From contig NZ_JACRVF010000001.1 of assembly GCF_014306105.1 (NCBI RefSeq), positions 124,001 through 188,000 of the forward strand: a stretch of 64,000 nucleotides of DNA, read 5' to 3'. This document shows positions 35,533 to 44,926 of this stretch, one piece after another; the first letter of the stretch is position 1; each line of letters opens with the position of its first letter. Source of the stretch: Pontibacter cellulosilyticus. GTDB lineage: Bacteria > Bacteroidota > Bacteroidia > Cytophagales > Hymenobacteraceae. Both the position numbers and the translations under genes were made by a program. The notes below the pieces were generated by a model. It saw only the letters and a list, made by a program, of their open reading frames with translations. It was not told the DNA's origin and searched no databases.

Positions 35533-36444
35533 ATGAAAAAGCCCTTAACGCTAGCCGATGTACAGAAATTCGAGAATATGGAGTTTCTGGCAAAGCAACT
35601 GGTAGAGGGTTTTATCACCGGGCTTCATCAATCGCCTTACCACGGTTTCTCAGTAGAGTTTTCGGAGCACCGCCTTTACAACAGCGGCGAAAGTACCCGC
35701 CACATAGACTGGAAAGTTTTTGCCCGCACCGATAAGCTTTTTGTAAAGCGCTATGAAGAGGAAACCAACCTGCGCTGCCACATCTTGCTGGATGTGTCGC
35801 CGTCGATGTACTATCCTACCGAGAACAATGGCAAACTAACGTTTTCTATACTTTGTGCGGGTGCGCTGGCAACCCTTTTGCGCAAGCAGCGCGACGCCAT
35901 CGGTTTGGTAACTTTCTCTGATAAGATAGAGCTGCAAACGCCTGTTCGCTCTACGGCATCTCACCTGCATACTTTGTTGCTGTTGCTGCAAAAACAACTG
36001 GAGCAACAGCCAACTGCCAAAGACACCAACGTATCGGAGGTAGTGCACCAGATAGCGCAGCAAATTCAAAAACGCTCCCTGGTTATCATTTTCAGTGATA
36101 TGCTCAGCAAGCTGGATGACAGTGAAGCCATATTTTCTGCGTTGCAGCATTTAAAGCACCAAAAGCACGAGGTGTTGATATTTCATGTGATGGATAAGAA
36201 AACGGAGGAGGAATTTTCTTTTGCCGAACGGCCATACATTTTTGTTGATTCTGAAACTGGCCAGGAGCTTAAACTGCAACCATCACAGGTGCGCGACCAT
36301 TATCGAAATGCAGTAGAGAGCTACAAAAAAGAACTATCCCTAAAGTGCGGGCAATACAAAATTGATTTCGTGCCTGTGGATATCAGCGAACCATTCGATA
36401 GAGTGCTTTACTCTTACCTTATTAAACGCGCGAAAGTGCGTTGA
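35533..36444 (+). CDS. DUF58 domain-containing protein
   Basis: Protein of 303 residues. The DUF58 core is complete: GFSVEFSEHRLYNSGEST, RHIDWKVFARTDKLFVKRYEEE, then a von Willebrand A-type fold with the metal-site motif DVSPSM (87-92) and IIFSDMLSKLDD. There is no membrane segment. DUF58 proteins usually accompany MoxR ATPases and batA-type vWA genes in envelope or metalloenzyme assembly; none of those is next to it here, so the role stays open. Start ATG 35533 (MKKPLTLADVQKF). Probably co-transcribed with the RlpA-like gene upstream. Confidence 0.88.
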   Translation: MKKPLTLADVQKFENMEFLAKQLVEGFITGLHQSPYHGFSVEFSEHRLYNSGESTRHIDWKVFARTDKLFVKRYEEETNLRCHILLDVSPSMYYPTENNGKLTFSILCAGALATLLRKQRDAIGLVTFSDKIELQTPVRSTASHLHTLLLLLQKQLEQQPTAKDTNVSEVVHQIAQQIQKRSLVIIFSDMLSKLDDSEAIFSALQHLKHQKHEVLIFHVMDKKTEEEFSFAERPYIFVDSETGQELKLQPSQVRDHYRNAVESYKKELSLKCGQYKIDFVPVDISEPFDRVLYSYLIKRAKVR

Positions 36445-36533
36445 TCGTTGCTAGGCTTCAGTTGTTGGCGATATTGGCAAATGTACACTTCGCACAGCGG
36501 AAGACTTATCTAAAATAACCCCTAAATAGCAAG

Positions 36534-38174
36534 CTAGTTCCCTTCCCGGTCAAAGGCATGAACGCGTACATCTCGGGTAGTTTTGTCTTTGGCTTCTGTG
36601 CCGAAAACAATTTCGTTCCCGCGTTCTGTATCGTATACTTCGGTATACTTTTTCCAGCCCTGCACACTGGAGTTATCTGTTATTTCATCAGAGCCCAGAC
36701 CCCCGTAAATCTTTACAAGTATACCCTCCTGCACGTTTCCGGTAAGTATAAATTTGTCGTTCTCGCCTAAGCCATAAAGTATAATTTTGTTTGTGTCTTT
36801 CCGGTTGAAAATACGGTGATAGATTTTTTTTGCAGATGCGTTGATGGTGGCGGGGCGAGTAACAATTACTTCGGTGCGGTTATCATCCAGTCGCTTTACT
36901 AGGAAATGTTCTTCTGCATCCGAGCCGGGAATGATCACTTCCTTTGCAAATTTTTCATACATTTTCTCCGCTACTTCAGGAAGAAGGTTTCTCCTGCTCT
37001 TCAGGTTGCGGATGATCTCTTCGCCTTTTAAAGTATAAACTGGTGGCAGCAACTGTCGAACAGCTTTCTCAATTACATTATCTGTCAGATCGCTTTGCAT
37101 GCGGTTAGCAATTTTTATCCAATCCTGTTTGCTTAGCTCATTTAGCAGCCTCTCATCAATAAATCTTGCGTTGATCATGTAACCTTTTACATCATCAAAG
37201 TCATCTTCAAACGATTGAAACTTACGGGCCATTATTTTGCTGGTGGCAATCCTGGGAATAAGGCCGTCCTGCATCTTAAAAAATACCTGGTCGCGGTCTT
37301 TGGGGATGGGTATAAAAATGGTGTCCTGCCCCTGCGGTTTTACAGCCCAGTCCCACTGGCCTTTGTGCCTGTCCCAGTCGCCAAGCAGCAAATCGAAAAG
37401 CCGTGCGCGAGCAAAGGCCTTCTGGTCAAAGTGGTGATGGTTGTTTTCGAAGCGGCTGCGCAGCGCGTCATCGGATTCCTCAAAATCAACAGCACCTTTA
37501 AAGTATGAGGTAAGGTCTGCGGTGCTCTCATACTTTTGCTCTAGCAGAAAAACCTTGCCTTGCACCAGCTTATTGTATTCGCCAAAGGTAGTGTCGGAGG
37601 AGCTAATGTAATAAAGTTTGGGAGAGGAGTGCGGCACCCCGATGGCCTCAGCTAATACTGGCACGACTAAAGCACCATAAGGATTGGCGGCAGAGGTTTG
37701 ATCGCGGAGTACATTGCTGACGAAAGTGGGTTGCCAGAATTTGCTCACTACATGTATAGGGTCTTTATCGATGGAGCGCAGGGCATACACACGTCCTGTA
37801 CTGTCCATTAACTCGAAACTGGTAGACTGGAAGCCGCCGCCTTTTTTTACCACCTGCAGGCCACCATGCAGCGAGTCGAGGTGGAAAACAGGAAGTTTGA
37901 CTGGTGTTACCCAGATTTCGCGGTTATGGTCTCCCCAGAAAAAACGATGAAAGCCGCTGCGGTCATAATGCCTGCCTGGTATAACCCAAACGCTATCGCC
38001 TCCTGCAGGCCCTAATTTCTCCAACTCCTCTGCAGTAGCCAATGCATCCTTCTGAAAGAAATCATCATCGGCGCAACTGCTTAAGGCAAGTGCCAGAAAC
38101 AAGAAAGCAAGCAAGCGGTATCTGATGAACTGCACAGGTAGTCGGTTAAGTAAATTTAAAGTATAAAGCTTCAT
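36534..38174 (-). CDS. lipoprotein with kinase-like GDWDRH motif, lacking a C-terminal barrel
   Basis: Protein of 546 residues. The signal peptide ends LALSSC with lipid Cys34. A central region resembles an atypical kinase fold: a glycine-rich KKGGGFQS (110-117), YALRSIDKD (130-138) with a possible nucleotide-binding Lys, then GDWDRHKGQW (265-274) and PKDRDQVFF (291-299), the latter two recalling the catalytic and metal-binding Asp motifs of FAM20/CotH-like secretory kinases. From memory, related Bacteroidota proteins continue into an outer-membrane barrel; this one stops at AFDREGN with only 90 bp before the next gene. Function is uncertain. It is not a metallophosphoesterase. It lies upstream of pgi in opposite-end order with no clear operon. 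Confidence 0.55.
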   Translation of the reverse strand: MKLYTLNLLNRLPVQFIRYRLLAFLFLALALSSCADDDFFQKDALATAEELEKLGPAGGDSVWVIPGRHYDRSGFHRFFWGDHNREIWVTPVKLPVFHLDSLHGGLQVVKKGGGFQSTSFELMDSTGRVYALRSIDKDPIHVVSKFWQPTFVSNVLRDQTSAANPYGALVVPVLAEAIGVPHSSPKLYYISSSDTTFGEYNKLVQGKVFLLEQKYESTADLTSYFKGAVDFEESDDALRSRFENNHHHFDQKAFARARLFDLLLGDWDRHKGQWDWAVKPQGQDTIFIPIPKDRDQVFFKMQDGLIPRIATSKIMARKFQSFEDDFDDVKGYMINARFIDERLLNELSKQDWIKIANRMQSDLTDNVIEKAVRQLLPPVYTLKGEEIIRNLKSRRNLLPEVAEKMYEKFAKEVIIPGSDAEEHFLVKRLDDNRTEVIVTRPATINASAKKIYHRIFNRKDTNKIILYGLGENDKFILTGNVQEGILVKIYGGLGSDEITDNSSVQGWKKYTEVYDTERGNEIVFGTEAKDKTTRDVRVHAFDREGN

Positions 38175-38230
38175 TTGGTACTATTTCCGTCATACGGAGT
38201 TTTAGAAGGAAGCTTCATACTTTTTTCTAT

Positions 38231-39892
38231 TTACTTGTTCTTCTGGTGTTGCCTGTAGTAAGTGATCAGGCCGTTGGTAGAGCTATCGTGATTGCCTTTT
38301 ACAGAAGTATCCATAAGCTCTTCCTCAATCTTGCCAGCCAGTTGCTTGCCTAGTTCTACTCCCCATTGATCGAAGCTGTAGATGTTCCAGACTATGCCCT
38401 GCACAAAGGTCTTATGCTCGTACATGGCCAGTAAGGCACCCAACGTATAAGGGTTTAACTGGTGGAACATGATTGAAGTGGACGGGCGGTTGCCTTCGAA
38501 TACTTTGTGCGGAACCAGTTCTTCTATTTCCTCTTGGTTGATGTTGCCCTTTGCTTCCAGTTCAGCACGTACTTCTTCAGCAGTTTTACCTTTCATCAAT
38601 GCCTCTGTTTGGGCAAAGAAGTTAGAGAGCAGCATGGTGTGGTGCTGGCCAATTGGGTTGTTGCTGTTTACTGGGGCAATAAAATCGCATGGGATCAGGA
38701 ATGTGCCCTGGTGAATAAGCTGGAAGAATGAGTGCTGGCTGTTGGTGCCGGCTGCTCCCCAAATTACAGGCTGCGTCTGGTAATTTACATCACTGCCATC
38801 TCGGCTGGCGCTTTTGCCGTTGCTCTCCATCAACAGCTGCTGCAGGAACTCTGGAAGCAGGCGCAGGTATTGGTCGTATGGGAGTATGGCGTGGGTCTGG
38901 CAGCCGAAAAAGTTGGTGTACCAAATACTCAGCAAGCCCATCAGCACCGGTATATTTTGGCGTAGTTCTGTTTTCCGGAAATGCTTATCCATGGCTTCGG
39001 CGCCTCGCAACATTTCCTCAAACTTATCATAGCCTAATGCGCAGGCAATAGATAAACCAATGGCAGACCAAAGTGAAAAGCGGCCACCTACCCAGTCCCA
39101 GAAGCGGAAAGTGTTTTCAGGGGCTATACCAAAAGCTTCTACAGCATTGGTGTTGGTAGAGAGGGCTACAAAATGCTTTTTGATATGCTCTCTGTCGTTA
39201 GCAGCTTTCAGGAACCAATCACGTGCCGTCTCGGCATTGGCAATAGTTTCTTTGGTGGTAAAGGTTTTAGAGGCGATGATGAACAGGGTTGTCTCCGGGT
39301 CCAGTTTCTTCAGCACCTCGGCTGCATCAGTGCCATCTACGTTGGATATAAAGTATACTTCTATTCTTTCTTTCTGATAGCTTTTCAGGGCCTCTACAAC
39401 CATCTGCGGCCCCAGATGTGAGCCTCCAATGCCTATATTCACTACACTGTTAATGCGTTTGCCGGAATAGCCTTTCCATTCGCCGCTGTGCAGCTTATTG
39501 CAAAAGGTTTTCATCTGCTGCTGCACATCACGCACTTCGGTAAGGGCATCTTCTCCATCTATTTGGAGGTTGCTATCGGAAAAGTTGCGAAGTGCAGTAT
39601 GCAACACTGCTCGGTTTTCTGTGGCATTTATACTTTGCCCGCCAAACATACTTTCAATGGCAGTTGGCAGCTCCATCTCCTGTGCCAGCTCTACCAAAAG
39701 ATCCAGTGTTTCTTCCGTCACACGGTTTTTAGAAAGGTCGAACATCATCTCCTCAAACTGCAGCGAAAGTTTCCTGAATCGCTCAGGGTCCTGTGAAAAT
39801 AACTCGCGGAGGTGTTTGGGCTGTAGTGCATTGAAATGATCTTCGAGTTTTTTCCAGGCTATTGTCTGCGTAGGAGGGTAGTTCTTTAGCAT
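38231..39892 (-). CDS. pgi: glucose-6-phosphate isomerase
   Basis: Cytosolic enzyme of 553 residues from the ATG at 39892 ([16 protein letters not shown]), close to the 549 of E. coli, interconverting glucose-6-phosphate and fructose-6-phosphate. Signatures include [49 protein letters not shown] with the PGI signature, and GRPSTSIM-type [12 protein letters not shown] followed by [11 protein letters not shown] near the C-terminus. The active-site Glu lies in [12 protein letters not shown]. The frame also opens at a TTG at 39931, which adds 13 unlike residues. It connects the disaccharide cluster at 43-48 kb to glycolysis. Confidence 0.96.
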   Translation of the reverse strand: MLKNYPPTQTIAWKKLEDHFNALQPKHLRELFSQDPERFRKLSLQFEEMMFDLSKNRVTEETLDLLVELAQEMELPTAIESMFGGQSINATENRAVLHTALRNFSDSNLQIDGEDALTEVRDVQQQMKTFCNKLHSGEWKGYSGKRINSVVNIGIGGSHLGPQMVVEALKSYQKERIEVYFISNVDGTDAAEVLKKLDPETTLFIIASKTFTTKETIANAETARDWFLKAANDREHIKKHFVALSTNTNAVEAFGIAPENTFRFWDWVGGRFSLWSAIGLSIACALGYDKFEEMLRGAEAMDKHFRKTELRQNIPVLMGLLSIWYTNFFGCQTHAILPYDQYLRLLPEFLQQLLMESNGKSASRDGSDVNYQTQPVIWGAAGTNSQHSFFQLIHQGTFLIPCDFIAPVNSNNPIGQHHTMLLSNFFAQTEALMKGKTAEEVRAELEAKGNINQEEIEELVPHKVFEGNRPSTSIMFHQLNPYTLGALLAMYEHKTFVQGIVWNIYSFDQWGVELGKQLAGKIEEELMDTSVKGNHDSSTNGLITYYRQHQKNK

Positions 39893-40256
39893 AATTGTGT
39901 CGGATGAAATTGGTTTACTGTTCGGGCTCAACTACTCCATTTCTATGTTACAGGTTGCGAAGAAGTATAGCTATACTTGATGACAGTCGTCAAATTAACA
40001 GCATAAATAAAGTATATGCAAAAACTAATATACTTGAAAGTTAAGCTGTGGTTCTGGCTTCTTTAAAAGAAAGTACCAACACCTACTCCAAATTTTGCAA
40101 CCTGAGCCGCCTAAACTGAAGATATAACAGATTGATACTTTGTATCGAACGCTTTTTTATACCGTACAAGCATAAGGCATGCTTCAGTGGGCGTTTATAC
40201 CGCTATATGGTTAGCATAGCCTCATCATACTTAGAATTATTTGGAGGAAAAGAAAG
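39893..40256. other. gene-free stretch of 364 bp
   Basis: It separates pgi from the divergent small basic protein gene. It holds the perfect palindrome AAGTATAGCTATACTT (39964-39979), two further AAGTATAT/ATATACTT copies (about 40012 and 40030) and a GATAC-TTT-GTATC inverted repeat near 40134-40146. No reading frame of interest was seen. Confidence 0.5.
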
Positions 40257-40436
40257 ATGAAAGACGATAAGAAGTTTACTTCCAGAAAAGAAAAGAAAGG
40301 AATATTGCGCGAAGACGATGGTAAACGCACATCTCCCGGACCAACAGGTTACATTACCGGCGGTAAAACCAGGTCTACGAGACCAGAACAAGGGCCTGAC
40401 ATACCGCCGCACGAACGTACCCAGGGAATTCCATAA
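40257..40436 (+). CDS. small basic protein, 59 residues
   Basis: A 59-codon frame beginning MKDDKKFTSRKEKKGILRED and ending PPHERTQGIP. It is hydrophilic, rich in Lys, Arg, Gly and Pro, and probably disordered. It is preceded by a strong Shine-Dalgarno GGAGGA (40242-40247), rare in this lineage and a good sign of translation. It has no recognised family. It lies 58 bp before the P-type ATPase gene on the same strand and may be co-transcribed with it. Confidence 0.6.
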   Translation: MKDDKKFTSRKEKKGILREDDGKRTSPGPTGYITGGKTRSTRPEQGPDIPPHERTQGIP

Positions 40437-40494
40437 AAGTTAATTAACACATCCACCACTGTCTTTAAACTGTCGGCTGCAACCAGCTTAATGT

Positions 40495-43287
40495 ATGGCG
40501 TTAGATCAGAAGTATCCCTACCACAGCATATCAGTTGATGAAACACTGGAAAAGCTGCAGGTAACAAAAGAAGGGCTTACCGATGAAGAGGCTAAAAAGC
40601 GGCTGCATGATGTTGGGCCTAATGAACTGACCGGAACAGAGGGTATCAACCCGGTGCTGCTTTTCCTGAAGCAGTTTAAAGACTTCCTTATACTTATCCT
40701 GTTTTTAGCGGCTGGGGTAGCCTGGTATGCCGATCAGCGGGTGGATGTTTATGTGATACTGGGGGTTATCCTTTTTAATGCCATACTTGGGTTCCTGCAG
40801 GAGTACCGGGCCGAGAAGGCTATACTTGCCCTCAAGCGCATGATAAAGCAGGAAACCACAGTCGTGCGCAATAACAAGGCTAGAACGGTAGAGGCAAAAG
40901 AGCTGGTTCCCGGCGATATCATCAGGCTGGAAGAAGGCGATAGCATACCTGCCGATGCGCGGCTACTGACATCTAAAAACCTGCAAACGGTGGAGGCTTC
41001 ACTTACAGGAGAGTCGTTGCCAATTGAAAAGAAAACGGAACCGCTGCCAGAAAAGAGCAACTTAGGCGACCGGCTTAACATGCTTTTTAAAGGCACTCAC
41101 GTAGCACGAGGTACAGCCACAGCTGCGGTTACGGGCACCGGAAACAACACCGAGCTCGGCAAAATATCCAAGTCGCTGAGCGATATAAAAACAACATCTA
41201 CCAACTTCAGGAAAAAGACGGAACGGCTAGCCAAGCAGATGGCTGTTATCGCCATTGCCACCTCTGTTGTTGTTTTTATACTTGGCTACTATGTACGGGA
41301 TTACGCCTTTGAAGAAGTGCTACTAATTACCGTGGCTACGTTGGTGTCTTCTATTCCGGAAGGCTTGCCGGCTGTTATCTCCATTGTGCTGGCGATTGGT
41401 GCCAAGCGCATGGCTAACCAGAATGCCATTATCCGGGAGTTTACCGCTACTGAAATGCTAGGCTCCGTTTCTGTTATACTAACCGATAAAACCGGCACAC
41501 TTACCAAAAGTATACTTACTGTAAAACGCATCTTCCTGGGCAATGGAAAAGAGCTGGAAGTATCAGGTACAGGTTATGCTGTGGAAGGCGACATTACACT
41601 TGATGAGGAGCCCGTGCATGTTGCAGATGACCCTGTACTGGCAAAGCTTTTATTCGTTGCCGAAGCCTGTAATAATGCGCGCCTGCTGGACGGGGAAGAG
41701 CAAAAGGAAAATAACAACAGCGGCGATGCTGATAAGGCCACTGGTGATCCAACCGAAATAGCATTGCTGGTACTTGCCAAAAAAGCAGAGGCCAGAAACG
41801 AAGATATTTTTCCGGAAGCCAACAGGCTCGACGACCTTCCCTTTAGCTCCGAGCAGAAGTATAGAGCCACTTTGGTTGATGGAGAAAACGGAAAGGAATT
41901 ACTGGCAGTTGGGGCTCCGGAGAAGATTCTGGAGCTGAGCTCTGGTATACTTAATGCAGAGGGGCCACAGCAACTTACCGATGAGTTACGGCAGCAAATA
42001 AAAGACAAACTGGACGATTGGGCAGACCATGCCATGCGGGTCTTGGCGCTGGCTTATAAAGATGTTGAAACCGGGACAAATACGATTAACGCAGACCAGG
42101 TAAAAGATTTGACCTGGGTAGGTATAACCGGTATCGTAGATCCGCCGCGCAGGGGAGTACAAGAGGCAGTAGGTGCCTGTAAATCTGCCGGTATCCGGGT
42201 GATGATGCTTACCGGTGACCACAAGAAAACAGGTGCTGCCATTGCCCGGGAGGTGGGCATTTTAGAGGGTGAGCATGTAAACGGAAATTATCCTGATGCG
42301 CTGCAGGAAGACGAACTGGAAGAAGAGGAAAGCAGGTTCGACGAACTGGTGGATAATGTGTCTGTGTTCACCCGTGTCAGCCCTAACACCAAGCTTCGCA
42401 TTGCCGAGCATTTGCAGGATAAAGGATACCTGATAGCTATGACCGGTGATGGCGTAAACGATGCTCCAGCTTTAAAACGAGCCGATGTGGGAATAGCCAT
42501 GGGCATTAGAGGCACCGATGTAGCCAAAGACGCTTCACATATCGTGCTGTCGGATGATAATTTTGCTACGATTGTGCGTGCCATACGCGAAGGCAGAATT
42601 GTGTTCCAGAATGTACGGCAGACGAGCTTTTTTCTGCTCACAACCAACTTTGCTTTTGTATTTGTGTTTATAGTAGCCATTGCTTTAGGCTGGCCGTTCC
42701 CTCTTACAGCTACACAAATACTTTGGGTAAACCTGGTTACAGACGGTGTGATGGAACTGGGGCTGGCGGCAGAACGCGGACATGGTGAGATCATGAAGCA
42801 GAAGCCTGTAGCCCGCGATGCCAATATCCTCGACAAATCCGTGGTGCCCTACTTGTTGCTGATGGGAACTGTGATGCTTGGTTTATCGCTGGCTGTTTTT
42901 TCCTATTACTTGCCTACAGGAGAGGAAATGGCACGCACAGCAGTCTTCATCGTTATTGCCATGACTCAGGTGTTTAACACTTACAACATGCGCTCCATCG
43001 ACAGGTCACTGTTTACTATTGGGGTGCTCAGTAACAAGTATGTGAATATCGCCTTTGTCGTGTCGCTTGCTTTGCAGTTGCTGGTAGTATACACGCCATT
43101 CCTCAATAATATCTTCAGGTTTGATGCCCTGCCGTTGCCTGATCTGCTCATTATTTTGCTCCTGTCGTCGTCTGTGATCTGGTTTGCAGAAGCCTACAAA
43201 AAGCTACGCTTTGGCAGCCAGCCAGCCGATGCTGAAGAGGAGGAAGAGTGGATGAAAGATAAACCGCAGGAAAATGAAAAAGTATAG
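40495..43287 (+). CDS. cation-translocating P-type ATPase, Ca2+/PMR1-like
   Basis: Membrane pump of 930 residues with full P2-type architecture: actuator motif TGES near residue 170, phosphorylated Asp331 in DKTGTLT, and hinge GDGVNDAPALKRADVGIAMG. The fourth membrane helix carries SSIPEGLPAV, the ion-site motif of Ca2+ (SERCA/PMR1-like) pumps rather than the CPC of heavy-metal pumps. Ten helices are visible: two pairs before the phosphorylation domain and six after it. An N-terminal cation-ATPase domain is present (YPYHSISVDETLEKLQV). It exports Ca2+ or a related cation from the cytoplasm. The charged C-terminal tail (DAEEEEEWMKDK) is unremarkable. It precedes the disaccharide genes by 41 bp. 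Confidence 0.92.
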   Translation: MALDQKYPYHSISVDETLEKLQVTKEGLTDEEAKKRLHDVGPNELTGTEGINPVLLFLKQFKDFLILILFLAAGVAWYADQRVDVYVILGVILFNAILGFLQEYRAEKAILALKRMIKQETTVVRNNKARTVEAKELVPGDIIRLEEGDSIPADARLLTSKNLQTVEASLTGESLPIEKKTEPLPEKSNLGDRLNMLFKGTHVARGTATAAVTGTGNNTELGKISKSLSDIKTTSTNFRKKTERLAKQMAVIAIATSVVVFILGYYVRDYAFEEVLLITVATLVSSIPEGLPAVISIVLAIGAKRMANQNAIIREFTATEMLGSVSVILTDKTGTLTKSILTVKRIFLGNGKELEVSGTGYAVEGDITLDEEPVHVADDPVLAKLLFVAEACNNARLLDGEEQKENNNSGDADKATGDPTEIALLVLAKKAEARNEDIFPEANRLDDLPFSSEQKYRATLVDGENGKELLAVGAPEKILELSSGILNAEGPQQLTDELRQQIKDKLDDWADHAMRVLALAYKDVETGTNTINADQVKDLTWVGITGIVDPPRRGVQEAVGACKSAGIRVMMLTGDHKKTGAAIAREVGILEGEHVNGNYPDALQEDELEEEESRFDELVDNVSVFTRVSPNTKLRIAEHLQDKGYLIAMTGDGVNDAPALKRADVGIAMGIRGTDVAKDASHIVLSDDNFATIVRAIREGRIVFQNVRQTSFFLLTTNFAFVFVFIVAIALGWPFPLTATQILWVNLVTDGVMELGLAAERGHGEIMKQKPVARDANILDKSVVPYLLLMGTVMLGLSLAVFSYYLPTGEEMARTAVFIVIAMTQVFNTYNMRSIDRSLFTIGVLSNKYVNIAFVVSLALQLLVVYTPFLNNIFRFDALPLPDLLIILLLSSSVIWFAEAYKKLRFGSQPADAEEEEEWMKDKPQENEKV

Positions 43288-43328
43288 TCAAAACTCAAGT
43301 ATGAACTGCAATAATAACTTTTAAATTC

Positions 43329-44084
43329 ATGCAAGAAAGTATAGACCAGCTGTTAGCTGAGAGAGGCATACAAGCACTTATACTTGATCTGGACGGTGTT
43401 ATTACACAAACGGCGCAAGTGCACGCGCAAGCCTGGAAAAAGATGTTTGATGCTTACCTGGCCAAACGTGCAGCGAAGGATGGCAAGACTTTTCAGCCCC
43501 TCGAAATTGAAACGGATTACCGGCAATACATTGACGGTATTCCGAGGTACGACGGCGTGCGCAACTTCCTGGCTTCGCGTGGCATCATAATACCTGAGGG
43601 GAAGCCAGATGATGAAGCTGGCAAAGAGACGGTGGCTGGCCTGGGTAACCTGAAAAATGCGTACTTTCAAGAGCTGTTGCAGCAGGGCGGGGTTAAGGTT
43701 TACGCTGATACCGTGGCATGGCTGGAGCAGCAGCGGAAACGGGGGCTGAGAACGGCGGTGATCTCTGCCAGCAAAAACTGCAAAGCCATACTTGAAGCAG
43801 CCAGAATTGAACACCTTTTTGATGTGCGCGTAGATGGAGTGGAGGCGATAAAACTGCACCTGAAAGGCAAGCCTGCACCGGATATTTTTCTGAAAGCCGC
43901 CGAACTGTTAACCGTTACTCCCGGCAAGGCAGCTATTTTTGAAGATGCCCTGGCAGGTGTGGAGGCAGGCAAGGCCGGTAACTTTGCATTGGTAGTAGGA
44001 GTAGACCGCACTGGCGATGCCTCTGAACTTATTAAACACGGTGCCGAAGTGATACTGCAAAAATTCCCTATAAACAACCTATGA
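43329..44084 (+). CDS. beta-phosphoglucomutase-like HAD hydrolase
   Basis: HAD-superfamily protein of 251 residues. The nucleophile pair Asp20 and Asp22 lies in LILDLDGVITQT; ISASKNCKAILEAA gives motif II and KPAPDIFLKAA and FEDALAGVEAGKAG give motifs III/IV. The cap begins HAQAWKKMFDAYL with YIDGIPRYDGVRNFL, a feature of beta-phosphoglucomutases, which interconvert beta-glucose-1-phosphate and glucose-6-phosphate. That substrate is what the GH65 phosphorylase two genes downstream would produce, so the assignment is supported by context. Its stop overlaps the otsB start by 4 bp (ATGA), indicating coupled translation. Confidence 0.9.
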   Translation: MQESIDQLLAERGIQALILDLDGVITQTAQVHAQAWKKMFDAYLAKRAAKDGKTFQPLEIETDYRQYIDGIPRYDGVRNFLASRGIIIPEGKPDDEAGKETVAGLGNLKNAYFQELLQQGGVKVYADTVAWLEQQRKRGLRTAVISASKNCKAILEAARIEHLFDVRVDGVEAIKLHLKGKPAPDIFLKAAELLTVTPGKAAIFEDALAGVEAGKAGNFALVVGVDRTGDASELIKHGAEVILQKFPINNL

Positions 44085-44926
44085 AAAAAGAAGCAACTGC
44101 TCTTAAACACGACCCACAGACGCTGCCATCTGCCCTGCAGGAAATTCCAGGACTATTACAAGGCAAAAAACCTGCTGTATTTCTGGATTATGACGGTTGC
44201 TTAACCCACATAGTAAAAGACCCCGACAAAGCTATACTTAGCGAGGAGATGAAGAAGACGCTGCAGCAATTGGCAGAGGTCTGTCCGGTTGCCGTTGTGA
44301 GCGGCCGCGACAGGGCAAATGTTGCCAAGCTGGTGCAGCTGGATAATTTATACTTTGCCGGCTCACATGGTTTTGATATCTCCGGGCCTGGTAACATGCA
44401 CACAGAGCCAGGCGGCGCAAAGGCAGCGTTACCAGCACTCGAGGCAGCAGATAAAACATTAAAGCAGAAGCTCAGCCACATAGATGGAGCTATGGTAGAA
44501 CGAAAGCGGTATGCCATTGCTGTTCATTACCGAAATGTGGCAGACAATCATGTAGAGGAGGTGAAAAAGGTAACTGCAGACGTACTGCAGCAGCACCCGG
44601 AGCTAAAGGAAGGGTTGGGTAAAAAGATCATCGAGCTTAAGCCAAATCTGGACTGGCACAAAGGGAAAGCAGTGCTTTGGCTAATGGAGGAACTTGATCT
44701 GAACAAACCTGATATCATCCCTCTGTACATTGGTGATGATATTACTGATGAAGACGCCTTTGCAGAGTTGCAGGGAAAGGGAATAGGTATTTTAGTGGGC
44801 GAGCACGATGATCAGACGGCTGCCGGGCACAGGCTGGAAAGTGTAGAAGAAGTACAGGAGTTTCTGCAAAAGTTAACCCAACACCTCACAACACCAGCCC
44901 ATGCAGGAATGGAAAATAACCTATGA
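44081..44926 (+). CDS. otsB: trehalose-6-phosphate phosphatase
   Basis: HAD phosphatase of 281 residues. Asp36 and Asp38 in VFLDYDGCLTHI are the nucleophile and acid/base; motif II is VVSGRDRANVAK, and the trehalose-phosphatase signature continues with GSHGFDISGPG, ELKPNLDWHKGKAVLWL and IGDDITDEDAFAEL. It releases trehalose from trehalose-6-phosphate. No trehalose-6-phosphate synthase (OtsA) gene lies in the window, which is unusual because otsA and otsB are often paired. It overlaps the upstream mutase gene by 4 bp and the downstream GH65 gene by 26 bp, so all three are one operon. Confidence 0.93.
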   Translation: MKKEATALKHDPQTLPSALQEIPGLLQGKKPAVFLDYDGCLTHIVKDPDKAILSEEMKKTLQQLAEVCPVAVVSGRDRANVAKLVQLDNLYFAGSHGFDISGPGNMHTEPGGAKAALPALEAADKTLKQKLSHIDGAMVERKRYAIAVHYRNVADNHVEEVKKVTADVLQQHPELKEGLGKKIIELKPNLDWHKGKAVLWLMEELDLNKPDIIPLYIGDDITDEDAFAELQGKGIGILVGEHDDQTAAGHRLESVEEVQEFLQKLTQHLTTPAHAGMENNL

